From: CAWGET01 sp963821715 | GTDB taxonomy: Bacteria; Bacteroidota; Ignavibacteria; Ignavibacteriales; Melioribacteraceae | Length of the DNA: 64,000 nt | Assembly (NCBI GenBank): GCA_963821715.1 | Contig: CAWGET010000006.1 | Coordinates: 992,001-1,056,000 of the forward strand | Direction: 5' to 3' | Shown: positions 44,844-53,942 of the stretch, piece by piece | Position numbering within the stretch: position 1 is the first letter of the stretch | Layout: each line of letters opens with the position of its first letter | Position numbers and translations under genes: made by a program | Notes under the pieces: generated by a model | Told to the model about the DNA's origin: nothing | The model's database searches: none | What the model saw: the letters and a program-made list of their open reading frames with translations, nothing else

Positions 44844-47117
44844 ATGAAAAAATATTTTATTTTGTTGATTATTGTTGGATTTTCCGCTGTTTTTGCTCAA
44901 CCGAAGGGGACGATAAAAGGGACAGTAATAGATAACGTTACGCTTGAACCGCTTCCCGGAGTGAATATAATTTTATCCGGCACCAATATCGGAGCGGCTT
45001 CGGGAATTAACGGCGAATTTGAAATCTCCAATATTGATGTAGGGAACTACAGATTAAAAGCTTCGGCTATCGGCTATCAATCGGCTGTAAAAACGGATGT
45101 AATCGTCAGCTCGGCTAAACCCGCTTACGTGGAATTTAAATTGGCGGAACAAATTATCGAACTCGGCGATGTTACCGTAACATCGGATTTTTTTGAATCG
45201 ACGCCGACTGAAATTAACAGCGTAAAAAGTTTCAGCTACGAAGAGATACGAAGAGCGCCGGGCGGATTTGAGGATGTTGTACGCGCTCTATCTGTACTTC
45301 CCGGAGTAGCGCAGGCTGAAGCCGGACGTAACGATCTTGTTGTTAGAGGCGGCGCGCCTTCGGAAAATTTGTACATCATCGATGGTTTCGTCGTTCCGAA
45401 TATTAATCATTTCGGTAGCCAGGGAGCAACGGGCGGAGCTTTAAGTTATGTGAATCTCGACTTCGTAAATGAGACGACATTTTCGTCCGGAGGATTCTCT
45501 TCTATTTACGGCGATAAACTTTCTTCCGTTTTGACAATAGATTTACGCGACGGAAGAGACGACCGAATAGGCGGAAAAGCAACCGTTGCGGCAACGCAGT
45601 TTGGTTTAAATGTTGAAGGTCCGATTTCCGAAAAATCAAATTTTCTTTTTTCCGCAAGAAGAAGTTATCTCGATTTTATATTTAACGCCGCGGGTTTTGG
45701 ATTTGTGCCCGAGTATTACGACGTACTGTCAAAATTCACCCATAATTTTGATAGCAGGAACAGGATTTCATATTTGTTCATTGGAGCTTTCGACCGCGTA
45801 AATTTTAATAATGATACCGAAGATAATGTAATCGATAATTCGAGAGTTTTGGGAAGTAACCAGAATCAATACTTGGCCGGAGTTTCATTCCGGCATCTGC
45901 ACAGCAAGGGTTTTTACACAATAAAGCTCAGCAGAAATTTTGTTGATTACGACTCCTTCCAAAAGGATACACTATTTAATCCAATTTTTCAGAATAAATC
46001 GCGCGAGGGTGAGAACGAACTTCGAGGCGATGTAGTTTATAAACTATCTAAAACTTCAGAATTAAATTTCGGCGTTTCCGGTAAACTGATTAAATTCAGC
46101 GCTGATGTGAGGCTTCCCATTTTTGTAACCACTTTCGGCGACACTCTAAGGGTTAATTCTTTAAATGCGAGCGAGTACTTTTCAAAATCGGCCGGATATC
46201 TTCAGTATTCAAATCTTTTATTCAACAGGTTAAAGGTCTCTTTGGGTGGAAGATTGGATTACTTCGGTAAGATTGAAAAGAAATTTTATGCGAGTCCAAG
46301 GTTTGCAGTCGGCTATCATTTAAATGATAAAACTGTAATAAGTTTTTCTACCGGAATTTACTATCAAAATCCTTCTTACATATGGCTGATTGCCGACGAG
46401 CAGAACACAAATTTAAAAGCTGTGCGCGCCGATCATTATATTGCCGGAATTGAACGGCGGCTTAGAGACGATACACGCCTAAAAATTGAAGGTTTTTATA
46501 AGGACTATAAAAATTATCCGGCTAGTACGCTCCGTACATATCTCTTATTAGCTAATACAGGCGCGGGTTACGGCGGCGCAGATGATAATTTTAACGCTTT
46601 CGGTCTGGAGCCTTTAACGAGCGACGGAACCGGCGAAGTAAAAGGCGTGGAGTTGTCTATTCAGAAAAAGTCGTCGCGCATTCCGCATTACGGATTGGCA
46701 AGTTTAACTTACAGCCAATCGACATTTGTACCGATTAACGGAGTTGAGAGTCCGGGTCAATATGATCAAAAATGGATATTTAATTTGAGCGTCGGATATA
46801 TTTTTAATCAAAAGTGGGAAACGAGTTTGAAGTTTCGCTACGCAACGGGAAATCCGTATACGCCGTATAACTCAGATGGGACGCAAAATGTAAGTGAGTA
46901 TCTTTCCGCGCGTATTGAACCAAATCACAGTCTGGACCTAAGAGTAGACAGACGATGGAACTTTAAAAGCTGGAACTTAATAGCTTATCTCGATGTGCAG
47001 AATGTATACAACCGAAAAAATTCGTCGAGCGTAAGATGGGATTTTAAAGAGAATAAGGTGGATGAATCTTCATCAATCGGTTTACTCCCATCCATCGGCA
47101 TAAGCATTGAGTTTTAA
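44844..47117 (+). CDS. TonB-dependent receptor with carboxypeptidase-regulatory N-domain
   Basis: A 757-residue outer-membrane TonB-dependent receptor. The signal peptide ends near FAQPKG. A CarboxypepD_reg-like domain (about 20-105, GTIKGTVIDNVTLEPLPGVNI) is followed by the plug (about 120-235, with GFEDVVRALSVLPGVAQAE and ENLYIIDGFVVPN) and a barrel of roughly 22 strands ending in GISIEF, with a terminal Phe. The substrate is unknown. No separate lipoprotein partner of the SusD type follows. It precedes a TonB-domain protein by 262 bases. Confidence 0.92.
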   Translation: MKKYFILLIIVGFSAVFAQPKGTIKGTVIDNVTLEPLPGVNIILSGTNIGAASGINGEFEISNIDVGNYRLKASAIGYQSAVKTDVIVSSAKPAYVEFKLAEQIIELGDVTVTSDFFESTPTEINSVKSFSYEEIRRAPGGFEDVVRALSVLPGVAQAEAGRNDLVVRGGAPSENLYIIDGFVVPNINHFGSQGATGGALSYVNLDFVNETTFSSGGFSSIYGDKLSSVLTIDLRDGRDDRIGGKATVAATQFGLNVEGPISEKSNFLFSARRSYLDFIFNAAGFGFVPEYYDVLSKFTHNFDSRNRISYLFIGAFDRVNFNNDTEDNVIDNSRVLGSNQNQYLAGVSFRHLHSKGFYTIKLSRNFVDYDSFQKDTLFNPIFQNKSREGENELRGDVVYKLSKTSELNFGVSGKLIKFSADVRLPIFVTTFGDTLRVNSLNASEYFSKSAGYLQYSNLLFNRLKVSLGGRLDYFGKIEKKFYASPRFAVGYHLNDKTVISFSTGIYYQNPSYIWLIADEQNTNLKAVRADHYIAGIERRLRDDTRLKIEGFYKDYKNYPASTLRTYLLLANTGAGYGGADDNFNAFGLEPLTSDGTGEVKGVELSIQKKSSRIPHYGLASLTYSQSTFVPINGVESPGQYDQKWIFNLSVGYIFNQKWETSLKFRYATGNPYTPYNSDGTQNVSEYLSARIEPNHSLDLRVDRRWNFKSWNLIAYLDVQNVYNRKNSSSVRWDFKENKVDESSSIGLLPSIGISIEF

Positions 47118-47320
47118 TTTGTGTAAAGAAATTACCCCCTTATTTTTACAATGGATTTGAATCGGACTAATAACTTTTTTGATTAGATTTTTCAAAATCA
47201 CTTTCCGCATATTATGTTTATTAATAACTATCTCTTCATTCCCTACAAAAAGCACAACTCTATCGCATTGATTCGTGTCACATTCTAATGCGATATTTTT
47301 TGCATTTATGGCTAACATTC

Positions 47321-47350
47321 TTGCAGGTTTCACCGATAATCAGGTATAGA
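47321..47350 (+). promoter_or_regulatory. candidate promoter of TonB-domain/chemoreceptor operon
   Basis: TTGCAG (47321-47326) and TATAGA (47345-47350) with an 18-base spacer give a leader of about 23 bases to the ATG at 47380. AGAGG lies just before that start. Confidence 0.4.
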
Positions 47351-47379
47351 ATGAATTTATATTATAAAGAGGAACTACC

Positions 47380-47772
47380 ATGAATATCATCAAATCTCTT
47401 CTTTTGGTGCTTTTTGTTTCACTATTATTTTTTAAAACACCTGTAATTTCAGCTACTAATGAAGGCGAAGAATTCTTAGCATTTGCTGAAACTATGCCCG
47501 AGCCTGTAGGCGGATTGAAAGCGATTTTTTCAAATGTAAAATACCCTACAATCGCTAAGAAAGCCGGACTCGAAGGAAAAGTTTACCTGCTCGCAATGAT
47601 AAATGAAGACGGATCTGTGCATGACGTACAGGTAATAAAGGGTGTGGGCGGAGGCTGCGATGAAGCCGCCATGGAAGCAGTTAAAGTTGCAAAGTTTGCT
47701 CCTGGCAAGAATGCCGGAGTTCCTGTAAAAGTAAAACTCTCCTTAGCTATCGACTTTAAATTGGGAAAATAA
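47380..47772 (+). CDS. exported TonB C-terminal-domain protein
   Basis: A 130-residue protein with a signal segment (about 1-25) followed directly by a TonB C-terminal domain (about 45-130, YPTIAKKAGLEGKVYLLAMIN and DGSVHDVQVIKGVGGGCDEAA). The long Pro-rich periplasmic spacer of energy-transducing TonB proteins is absent, so it may not work as a full TonB. It may instead contact receptor TonB boxes from the periplasm or act in another envelope role. It ends one base before the chemoreceptor ATG, so the two are clearly cotranscribed. Confidence 0.85.
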   Translation: MNIIKSLLLVLFVSLLFFKTPVISATNEGEEFLAFAETMPEPVGGLKAIFSNVKYPTIAKKAGLEGKVYLLAMINEDGSVHDVQVIKGVGGGCDEAAMEAVKVAKFAPGKNAGVPVKVKLSLAIDFKLGK

Positions 47773-47773
47773 T

Positions 47774-49891
47774 ATGTCCGAAATAAAAAAAAGTAAAGCC
47801 ACAATATTCAAATCATTCCAGAACTTAAAGTTCGTGAGAAAAATTCAGCTCGGTTTTCTTTTGATCGCAGTTATTTCAGCTCTGATAGCCGGGAATGATT
47901 ATCTTCAAATGAATAAATTTGAAGAAGCTAAAGATTCGATCTTCGACGAATACGTTCAACCCCGGGAACAGATAAGTGAACTTTATGCAGAATTTCAGAA
48001 AGTTCAATTCATAATGTTAAAATTTTCTATAGCTGAATTTGCCAATAATTTTCAGACTGATGTAAAAAACTTTAGCACACACAAATCTAAGATCGACACA
48101 TTGCTTGTGCAATTGGAAAAATCCAATTTAAGTGAAGCCACGTTGGCGGAACTTAGCGAAGTTAAAACGATCTGGCAGAATTATAAAAACTTAGTCGCCG
48201 ATGGAATTGTAAGCGCGGCAGTTACAAAAAATTATGAGATGGCCGCGGTAGTAGCAACAACTTCGGGCGAAGAAGTTGGAACACAGCTTGTTGAAAAATT
48301 CGACAATATTATTGCGGGACTCGAAACCGAGGCCGAAATTCTGAATGCTAATATCGACGCGGAAATAAGTTCTACAAGAATTTGGATTATCATCGGAATG
48401 CTTGCGGGAAGCGGTATATTCTTATTGAGTATTCTAGTTTTAGCTCCGGCAATTTCTAAACCGATAAAATCTCTGATGAAAGTTCTGAAAGAATTCTCAC
48501 TCGGAAATTTTGACGCTGAAGTCGATATAAAATCCAAAGATGAATTCGGAGATTTGGCGGATGCTATAAAAGATCTACGAACCTCGCAGAGAGAAAAAGT
48601 CTCGGCAGCGGAAAGGATTGCAGAAGGTCATTTCGAAAAAGTAAAACCTGCTTCCGATAAAGATGCTTTAGCACATTCCTTCAACAAAGAAGTTGAAACG
48701 ATTGAAGGACTATTGAAAGAAGCCGAGAAACTGATAAAAGCAAACCGCGAAGGAAAACTTGATGTCAGAGGCGATTCGTCAAAGTTTTCGGGAAGCTGGA
48801 AAGAAATTATCGAAGGTATAAATTCGATACTCGAAGCTGTCGTCGCACCTATCGATGAAGCGAGCCAGGTGTTGGAAAATATGGCAAAGGGCGATTTCCG
48901 CGAACGGATGACAGGCGACTACAAAGGTGATTACCAGCTAATCAAAAATAATGTTAACAAAGTAGTCGATTCACTCAACAGAGTAATCGGCGAAGTAGCC
49001 GAAAGTTCAGAAGCGCTTTCTTCTTCGGCTTCGCAAATATCTTCCAGCACGGAAGAGATGGCGGCAGGCGCAAGCGAACAGTCTTCCCAAACTACCGAAG
49101 TTGCAAGCTCTATTGAAGAAATGACCAAAACGATTTTGGAAAACACAAAAAATGCAACTGACGCGGCAGGCTCCGCTAAAGAAGCGGGCGACAAAGCGAA
49201 AGACGGCGGTGAAGTTGTTGTAGAAACAATTAGAGGAATTAATCGAATTGCGGAAGTTGTTTCCAAATCCTCCGAAACCATCAAACAGCTCGGAAAGAGC
49301 AGCAATCAGATTGGCGAAATTGTACAAGTTATTGATGAGATCGCGGATCAGACAAATCTTCTCGCTCTTAATGCCGCAATAGAAGCAGCGCGCGCCGGAG
49401 AACAAGGAAGAGGATTTGCAGTTGTTGCGGATGAGGTAAGGAAATTAGCCGAGCGCACAACCAAAGCTACAAAAGAAATCGCTACGATGATAAAACATAT
49501 TCAGAACGATACGAGCGGCGCAGTAGAATCGATTGAAGAAGGAACGAAGGAAGTTGTTAAAGGAAAAGAGCTTGCAAATAAAGCAGGCGACGCGCTTAAG
49601 GAGATTATCAATCATTCAGAAAAAGTTTCGGAGATAATAGCCCAGCTTGCATCTGCTAGCGAGGAACAGACTTCCACAAGCGAATTAATAAGCCGCAACA
49701 TCGAAGCGATCAGCAATGTAACGCATCAGTCTGCTCAAGGCACGCAACAAATAAGCCACGCGGCGGAAGATCTTTATAATTTAACCGCAGGTTTGCAGGA
49801 TCTAATCAATCACTTTAAGTTAGACAGAAAAAACAAAAGCGAACATTCCGAAATGTCTGTAAGAGAAAACGGGAAAATGGTCGCATATTAA
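47774..49891 (+). CDS. methyl-accepting chemotaxis protein with poly-HAMP linker
   Basis: A 705-residue membrane chemoreceptor. TM1 is about 24-42, a four-helix-bundle sensor domain about 43-200 and TM2 about 203-225. A canonical HAMP domain lies at about 225-278. The linker to 410 then contains two or three further HAMP-like units, seen as repeated N-G-x-F/L-D/E patterns (AEGHFEKV, REGKLDVRG, KGDFRERM). The signalling hairpin has its tip near 521-560 (DEIADQTNLLALNAAIEAA and GRGFAVVADEVRKLAE). The C-terminus has no CheR/CheB-binding pentapeptide. It is coupled to the TonB-domain gene with a one-base gap. No chemotaxis kinase or flagellar gene is in the window. Confidence 0.92.
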   Translation: MSEIKKSKATIFKSFQNLKFVRKIQLGFLLIAVISALIAGNDYLQMNKFEEAKDSIFDEYVQPREQISELYAEFQKVQFIMLKFSIAEFANNFQTDVKNFSTHKSKIDTLLVQLEKSNLSEATLAELSEVKTIWQNYKNLVADGIVSAAVTKNYEMAAVVATTSGEEVGTQLVEKFDNIIAGLETEAEILNANIDAEISSTRIWIIIGMLAGSGIFLLSILVLAPAISKPIKSLMKVLKEFSLGNFDAEVDIKSKDEFGDLADAIKDLRTSQREKVSAAERIAEGHFEKVKPASDKDALAHSFNKEVETIEGLLKEAEKLIKANREGKLDVRGDSSKFSGSWKEIIEGINSILEAVVAPIDEASQVLENMAKGDFRERMTGDYKGDYQLIKNNVNKVVDSLNRVIGEVAESSEALSSSASQISSSTEEMAAGASEQSSQTTEVASSIEEMTKTILENTKNATDAAGSAKEAGDKAKDGGEVVVETIRGINRIAEVVSKSSETIKQLGKSSNQIGEIVQVIDEIADQTNLLALNAAIEAARAGEQGRGFAVVADEVRKLAERTTKATKEIATMIKHIQNDTSGAVESIEEGTKEVVKGKELANKAGDALKEIINHSEKVSEIIAQLASASEEQTSTSELISRNIEAISNVTHQSAQGTQQISHAAEDLYNLTAGLQDLINHFKLDRKNKSEHSEMSVRENGKMVAY

Positions 49892-49918
49892 ACTTCAAAA
49901 AAGTTGTTCTTAATTTCT

Positions 49919-49954
49919 CAGCCCCTGAAGCAAGTTACCATCCGCATCAGGGGC
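49919..49954. terminator. terminator-like hairpin between convergent genes
   Basis: AGCCCCTGA (49919-49927) and TCAGGGGCT (49946-49954) form a 9-bp GC-rich stem, followed on the plus strand by TTCTCGTCT. It lies 28 bases after the chemoreceptor stop and before the end of the sixA-like gene. The U-tract is weak. Confidence 0.6.
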
Positions 49955-49988
49955 TTTCTCGTCTCACTCATCACTAGTACCGTCATTA

Positions 49989-50483
49989 CTATTTATATTT
50001 CTTCGGGTATTCAAAAAATTCAAACTTCCCTGCCCCAGCTTCAACTTCTTTCCATTGATCGATATCGAGAGCGATTTTTACCACACCCGCGGTCGGAATA
50101 TTATCGATGTATTTTTCAGTTAAAAGATTTTGTAAAGTCGTTATTCCGGGATTGTGTCCTAACATCATAACGGAAGAATATTTATCCGGAAGATTGTGGA
50201 TTGCCTGTAATAATTCTTTCACTCCCGCGGCGTAAATTTCTTCGTTTATAAAAAAGCTCTCTTCATTTAAGGTAAAGCTTCTCATAATTATTTTTGCTGT
50301 GTTTAATGCACGTAACGCCGGACTTGTAAATAATGCCTCAACCTCAACTTTTTTCTTTTTTAATATTTCGCCCATCATTGGCGCGTCTTTTTCGCCGCGT
50401 TCATTCAGAGGTCTTTCAAAATCATCTAGGGAATTATCTTTCCAGCTTGATTTTGCGTGGCGCATTAGGAATAATGTCTTCAT
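49989..50483 (-). CDS. SixA-like histidine phosphatase
   Basis: A 164-residue histidine phosphatase superfamily (phosphoglycerate-mutase-like) protein of the SixA type. The N-terminal MKTLFLMRHAKSSWKD carries the catalytic Arg-His (R8, H9), with the conserved RPLNERG and the LGHNPGI motif near 108. E. coli SixA acts on phosphohistidine proteins of the phosphotransfer type; no such partner is visible here. It is convergent with the chemoreceptor gene and divergent from the barrel gene at 50567. Confidence 0.9.
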   Translation of the reverse strand: MKTLFLMRHAKSSWKDNSLDDFERPLNERGEKDAPMMGEILKKKKVEVEALFTSPALRALNTAKIIMRSFTLNEESFFINEEIYAAGVKELLQAIHNLPDKYSSVMMLGHNPGITTLQNLLTEKYIDNIPTAGVVKIALDIDQWKEVEAGAGKFEFFEYPKKYK

Positions 50484-50566
50484 ATCTGCTTTTCTATTAT
50501 TAAATGGATTTGTATTTTAAAATTTAAACAAGGATCAATCTCATTAAAATATAATATTTCTTCGTC

Positions 50567-51130
50567 TTGAATAAAAAAATAATTACTATAATAATTTTTA
50601 TGCTGATATGTTTTCAGGAAAAGTTTGCCCAGCAGTTAAAATGGGAAAATTTCTCGGTCGGCATTTTAGTCCAACATTACGAAACAAATTCAGATTTAAA
50701 TAAATTTTGGGACGGAAGCCCGGGAGCCGGAGTAACTGTGAGATACCGCGCTGACAAAAATCTTTTTCTCGAAGGAAATTTGGTTGTTAGTAAATTTTCT
50801 TCGAACAATAATGAGTACGCGGATTTTATTTTGATAAGCATGCCGGCTTCCCTTCAATATAAATTTTTCCCCGACTCAAAAATTAGCGCCGGTATATTTT
50901 TCGGATTGGAAAATAACTCTTTCCTCTTTACCGGAGAAGCATCGGATAGAATTCGCGAGAATGACACCGAATCAGAATTCGGAATTTTTGGCGGAACAAG
51001 CGTATCAATTCTTGTATCTTCAAAAATTGAACTTGAAGCGTTTTATAAAATTCAAAATATTTTCTCTTCGCCTGTAGAGTTAGTCGTTCAAAATTTTGGC
51101 GTTAAATTTTTTCTTCGGAATATATTTTGA
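50567..51130 (+). CDS. predicted outer-membrane beta-barrel protein (187 aa)
   Basis: A 187-residue exported protein beginning at a TTG start codon (read as MNKKIITIIIFMLICFQ), with a signal peptide to about residue 21. The mature part consists of about eight amphipathic strands ending in VKFFLRNIF with a terminal Phe, like small OmpX/OmpW-type barrels. I do not recognise the family. Its TGA overlaps the TTG start of the following receptor-like gene by four bases (TTGA), which implies a coupled pair. Confidence 0.72.
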   Translation: MNKKIITIIIFMLICFQEKFAQQLKWENFSVGILVQHYETNSDLNKFWDGSPGAGVTVRYRADKNLFLEGNLVVSKFSSNNNEYADFILISMPASLQYKFFPDSKISAGIFFGLENNSFLFTGEASDRIRENDTESEFGIFGGTSVSILVSSKIELEAFYKIQNIFSSPVELVVQNFGVKFFLRNIF

Positions 51131-53045
51131 AAAAAATATTTCTAATAGTTTTGGTTGCCGGCGGAATTTCATTTGCGCAAAATCCTTTCGCTACGCGGTA
51201 CGGAGATTCCTTTCTGCGTAAGCCGGGAATAAATTTTTATTCGGTTTCAAGATACTTACCTGTCGTTGCGATTTCAGGATTGAACGGCAGAAGTTCAAAT
51301 TCAAATTTGTTCACGATCGATAATATTCCGTTCAACATAATTCCATTTGATTTTCTTTCGCCCGATCTTATTCCGCTCGATTTTCTTAACTCACGATTTG
51401 AAACAAGCCGCTCGACTCTTTCCCCTTTTTCAAATCATGCGTTTGGTAAAATGAATTTTTTACGAACACCTATCGCCGATTCAACCAACGTCAGTCTACG
51501 AGGATTTTTGGGAAGCGTCACGGGCGACCCTTTGATATTCACATTTACCCGGCACGAGGAAGAAGTCTTCAACCGGAATAAAATCGTTCCTTCGGGCGTT
51601 ATCTCATTTTCGTCCGCTAAAAAAAATTTAGCGTTTCGTTTAAGCGCCGGTTACTTCGGTTATTTTATCACAGGTTCTCTTAATGATAAATTAATCCGCA
51701 CACTCGATTCGTACTATTTTAAAAAACAAAATAAACAAGTTTTGCTCTCGGCAGAGGGTAATTATAAATTAAACGATGGAAGATCCGTTTCTCTTTTTTC
51801 TTCTTTTATAAGCTATTACGGCTGGGATGCCGCGCCGTTTCTGTTTTCGTTCAATCATCTTGAAATGTATTTAAATACTACGCGGGTTACTTTCGAAAAT
51901 TTTATTGAAGGATTGGACTTTACTCTGTTGCGGGACGGAAGCATCGGACAAATAAATGAAAACAATTTTACACCGGCGGCAAAATACGGCGTTTCAAAAT
52001 ATTCATTTCTTCCGGTTTATAAATTACAGTATAAAGATCTTGAATTCAAAAGTTCGGGAAATATAAGCCGGTATAATTTTGAAAATCTTGAATCAAATAA
52101 ATTTAATTCTTATCAAAGTATTTTTTCCATAGAAAACAGCAGACTTACATATTTTATTGCTGAAGAAATTTCTGCTCCTGTAAAAAATCTATTTAGGATA
52201 AACGCAAAAATAAGTCTGGCGAAATATTTAAATGACGAAGAAACCGTAAGCGGATTAATTTCTTTCACAAAAGTTTTTGACAATCTTGGAGAAATAAACT
52301 TATCGCTTTCTTCTATCTCAAATCCTCCTTCGATAATTCAATTATACGGAAAGTTTTATACAATCGCGACAGGTGGGGGAAATGGAAACGAAATATTTTA
52401 CAAGTGGGAATGCCGATTTGATTTCAGAGAGAATAAAAAGAATAAGTATTCAATATAATTTTGAAAAGATGGATAAATTTCAATTTTAAAATAGGATGCA
52501 TTTTTGAAGAAATATCAACTCCTGTTTTACCTTTTTACAATAGCACTATTAGGTCGCTCGACGTTCAGGATATTGTGCGAGACGCGATTTATGTGAACGG
52601 AAAAAACGGAGAATATTTCGGAATAAATTTAAGCGCCGGTTATAAACCTGTTGATTTTATAAAGGCAAGCGCAAGTTACAACTATAATAACGCACGTAAT
52701 TTTTCTTATCTTACAGAAAATAAATTTTTGTTCAATGTGGTTTTCAATATCGCAGAAAATGGTTTCGTCCATGTTTCATATTTTAACAGCGGCGCATCTG
52801 AATGGGAATCTTTTAAAGTGAAAAAAGATAATGATTATTTTTCTGACTCAGGCTTTGAAGCAAAACTTGAATCGTTTTATAATTTCAATCTTGGCATCGA
52901 ACAAAAATTGATAAATTTCTACGGAATTAATTCCCTAAGTATCGGACTTAATATTGAGAATATTTTTAACGAGCGGATCAAATATTTACCGATCGGAAAT
53001 TACATCGATAGAACGATTCTTTTATTTGTGAGTACCACCATTTAA
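51127..53045 (+). CDS. receptor-like outer-membrane barrel protein, twice frameshifted
   Basis: An exported barrel protein beginning with TTG and a signal peptide (KKIFLIVLVAGGISFAQ). It resembles a TonB-dependent receptor with a reduced plug (SSNSNLFTIDNIPFNIIPFD near 60-80), but this is weak. Two one-base insertions break the frame: an extra G in GGGGG (52375-52379) and an extra T in TTTT (52484-52487). Correcting both yields a segment reading GEMETKYFTSGNADLISERI and then KIGCIFEEIS, which joins the two long frames into 638 residues ending in an aromatic-rich strand (LLFVSTTI). Two insertions within 110 bases point to sequence errors. It is coupled to the small barrel gene upstream. Confidence 0.75.
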
Positions 53046-53153
53046 TTTAGAGATCCGGGTAATTCCCGGTTCTTAATTGTCGCACTTCAGCGAAATAGCG
53101 TAGATGAATTTGATTTAGAATGAGCTTCAACAATTTTAAAATAAATTTAATAG

Positions 53154-53915
53154 ATGAATAGAGATTCAGTAATAATCCTTGGCAGCCGAGTCGATTTATT
53201 TGACGATTATGAAGCCGTATATTCGGCGATGAAAAATTATCTGCTAAGTTCTTCATCACCACAACTAATTACCATCAACAATGTTCACACAATAGTTGAA
53301 GGCGCCGCAAATAAAGATTTCAGAAGTCTGATCAATTCTTCTTATCTATCAATTCCCGACGGACGGCCTTTGTCCATTATACAAAGGATAAAAACAGGAA
53401 AGGGCTCCAGAATTTTTGGCCCGACACTTTTCGAAAAAATTATAAGATGGAGCAGACACAGCGAATTTAAACATTTCTTTTTCGGGAGTGACACTGAGAC
53501 CTTATTGATGTTAAAAACAAAAATTGAGAAGAAATATTCAGGAGTAAAAGTCGCCGGATTCCTAACGCCGCCGTTCAGGGATTTTTCTAATGAAGAGAAT
53601 GAGAATTTTATAAATATTATTAATGAGGCGAAACCGGATTTTGTATGGGTCGCTCTCGGCGCTCCGAAACAGGAAAAATGGATTTACCAAAACTATAAAC
53701 AAATGAATAAAGGATTGATAATCGGCGTAGGCGCCGGTTTCGATTATTTCACTGGGAAGCTTAAACACGCACCAGTTTGGATGAAAAATATTTCGCTGGA
53801 ATGGAGTTTCCGCTTGGCGCAGGAACCAAAAAGATTATGGAAAAGATATTTCCGGGCGAATACATTATTTATGTATTATTATATATTAAAGTTTTTGCAC
53901 ATTAAAAAATTCTGA
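53154..53915 (+). CDS. WecG/TagA/CpsF-family glycosyltransferase
   Basis: A 253-residue GT26 glycosyltransferase of the WecG/TagA/CpsF family. Members add N-acetylmannosamine(uronic acid) or related sugars to lipid-linked precursors of surface polysaccharide. Family motifs: ITINNVHTIVEGA, the catalytic PDGRPLS, and WVALGAPKQEKWI followed by IGVGAGFDYFTGK. The C-terminal basic helix (WRFAQEPKRLWKRYF-like, SFRLAQEPKRLWKRYF) attaches it to the membrane. The 53046-53153 gap shows no clear hairpin. It is followed by the Wzi gene 27 bases later, so the pair may serve surface-polysaccharide assembly, but no complete polysaccharide locus is in the window. Confidence 0.92.
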   Translation: MNRDSVIILGSRVDLFDDYEAVYSAMKNYLLSSSSPQLITINNVHTIVEGAANKDFRSLINSSYLSIPDGRPLSIIQRIKTGKGSRIFGPTLFEKIIRWSRHSEFKHFFFGSDTETLLMLKTKIEKKYSGVKVAGFLTPPFRDFSNEENENFINIINEAKPDFVWVALGAPKQEKWIYQNYKQMNKGLIIGVGAGFDYFTGKLKHAPVWMKNISLEWSFRLAQEPKRLWKRYFRANTLFMYYYILKFLHIKKF

Positions 53916-53942
53916 TTTTTCTTCGGAAGGTTTATCATCGCA

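Noticed and set aside
44373..47117. Cytochrome c and TonB receptor as a functional pair
   Set aside because: They are adjacent with a 51-base gap, but nothing in either sequence links them; shared transcription is possible and no more is claimed.
47082..47333. 83-codon ORF on the minus strand behind the TonB receptor gene
   Set aside because: It overlaps the end of the receptor gene, has no ribosome binding site and no recognisable pattern; the region more likely holds the promoter of the next operon.
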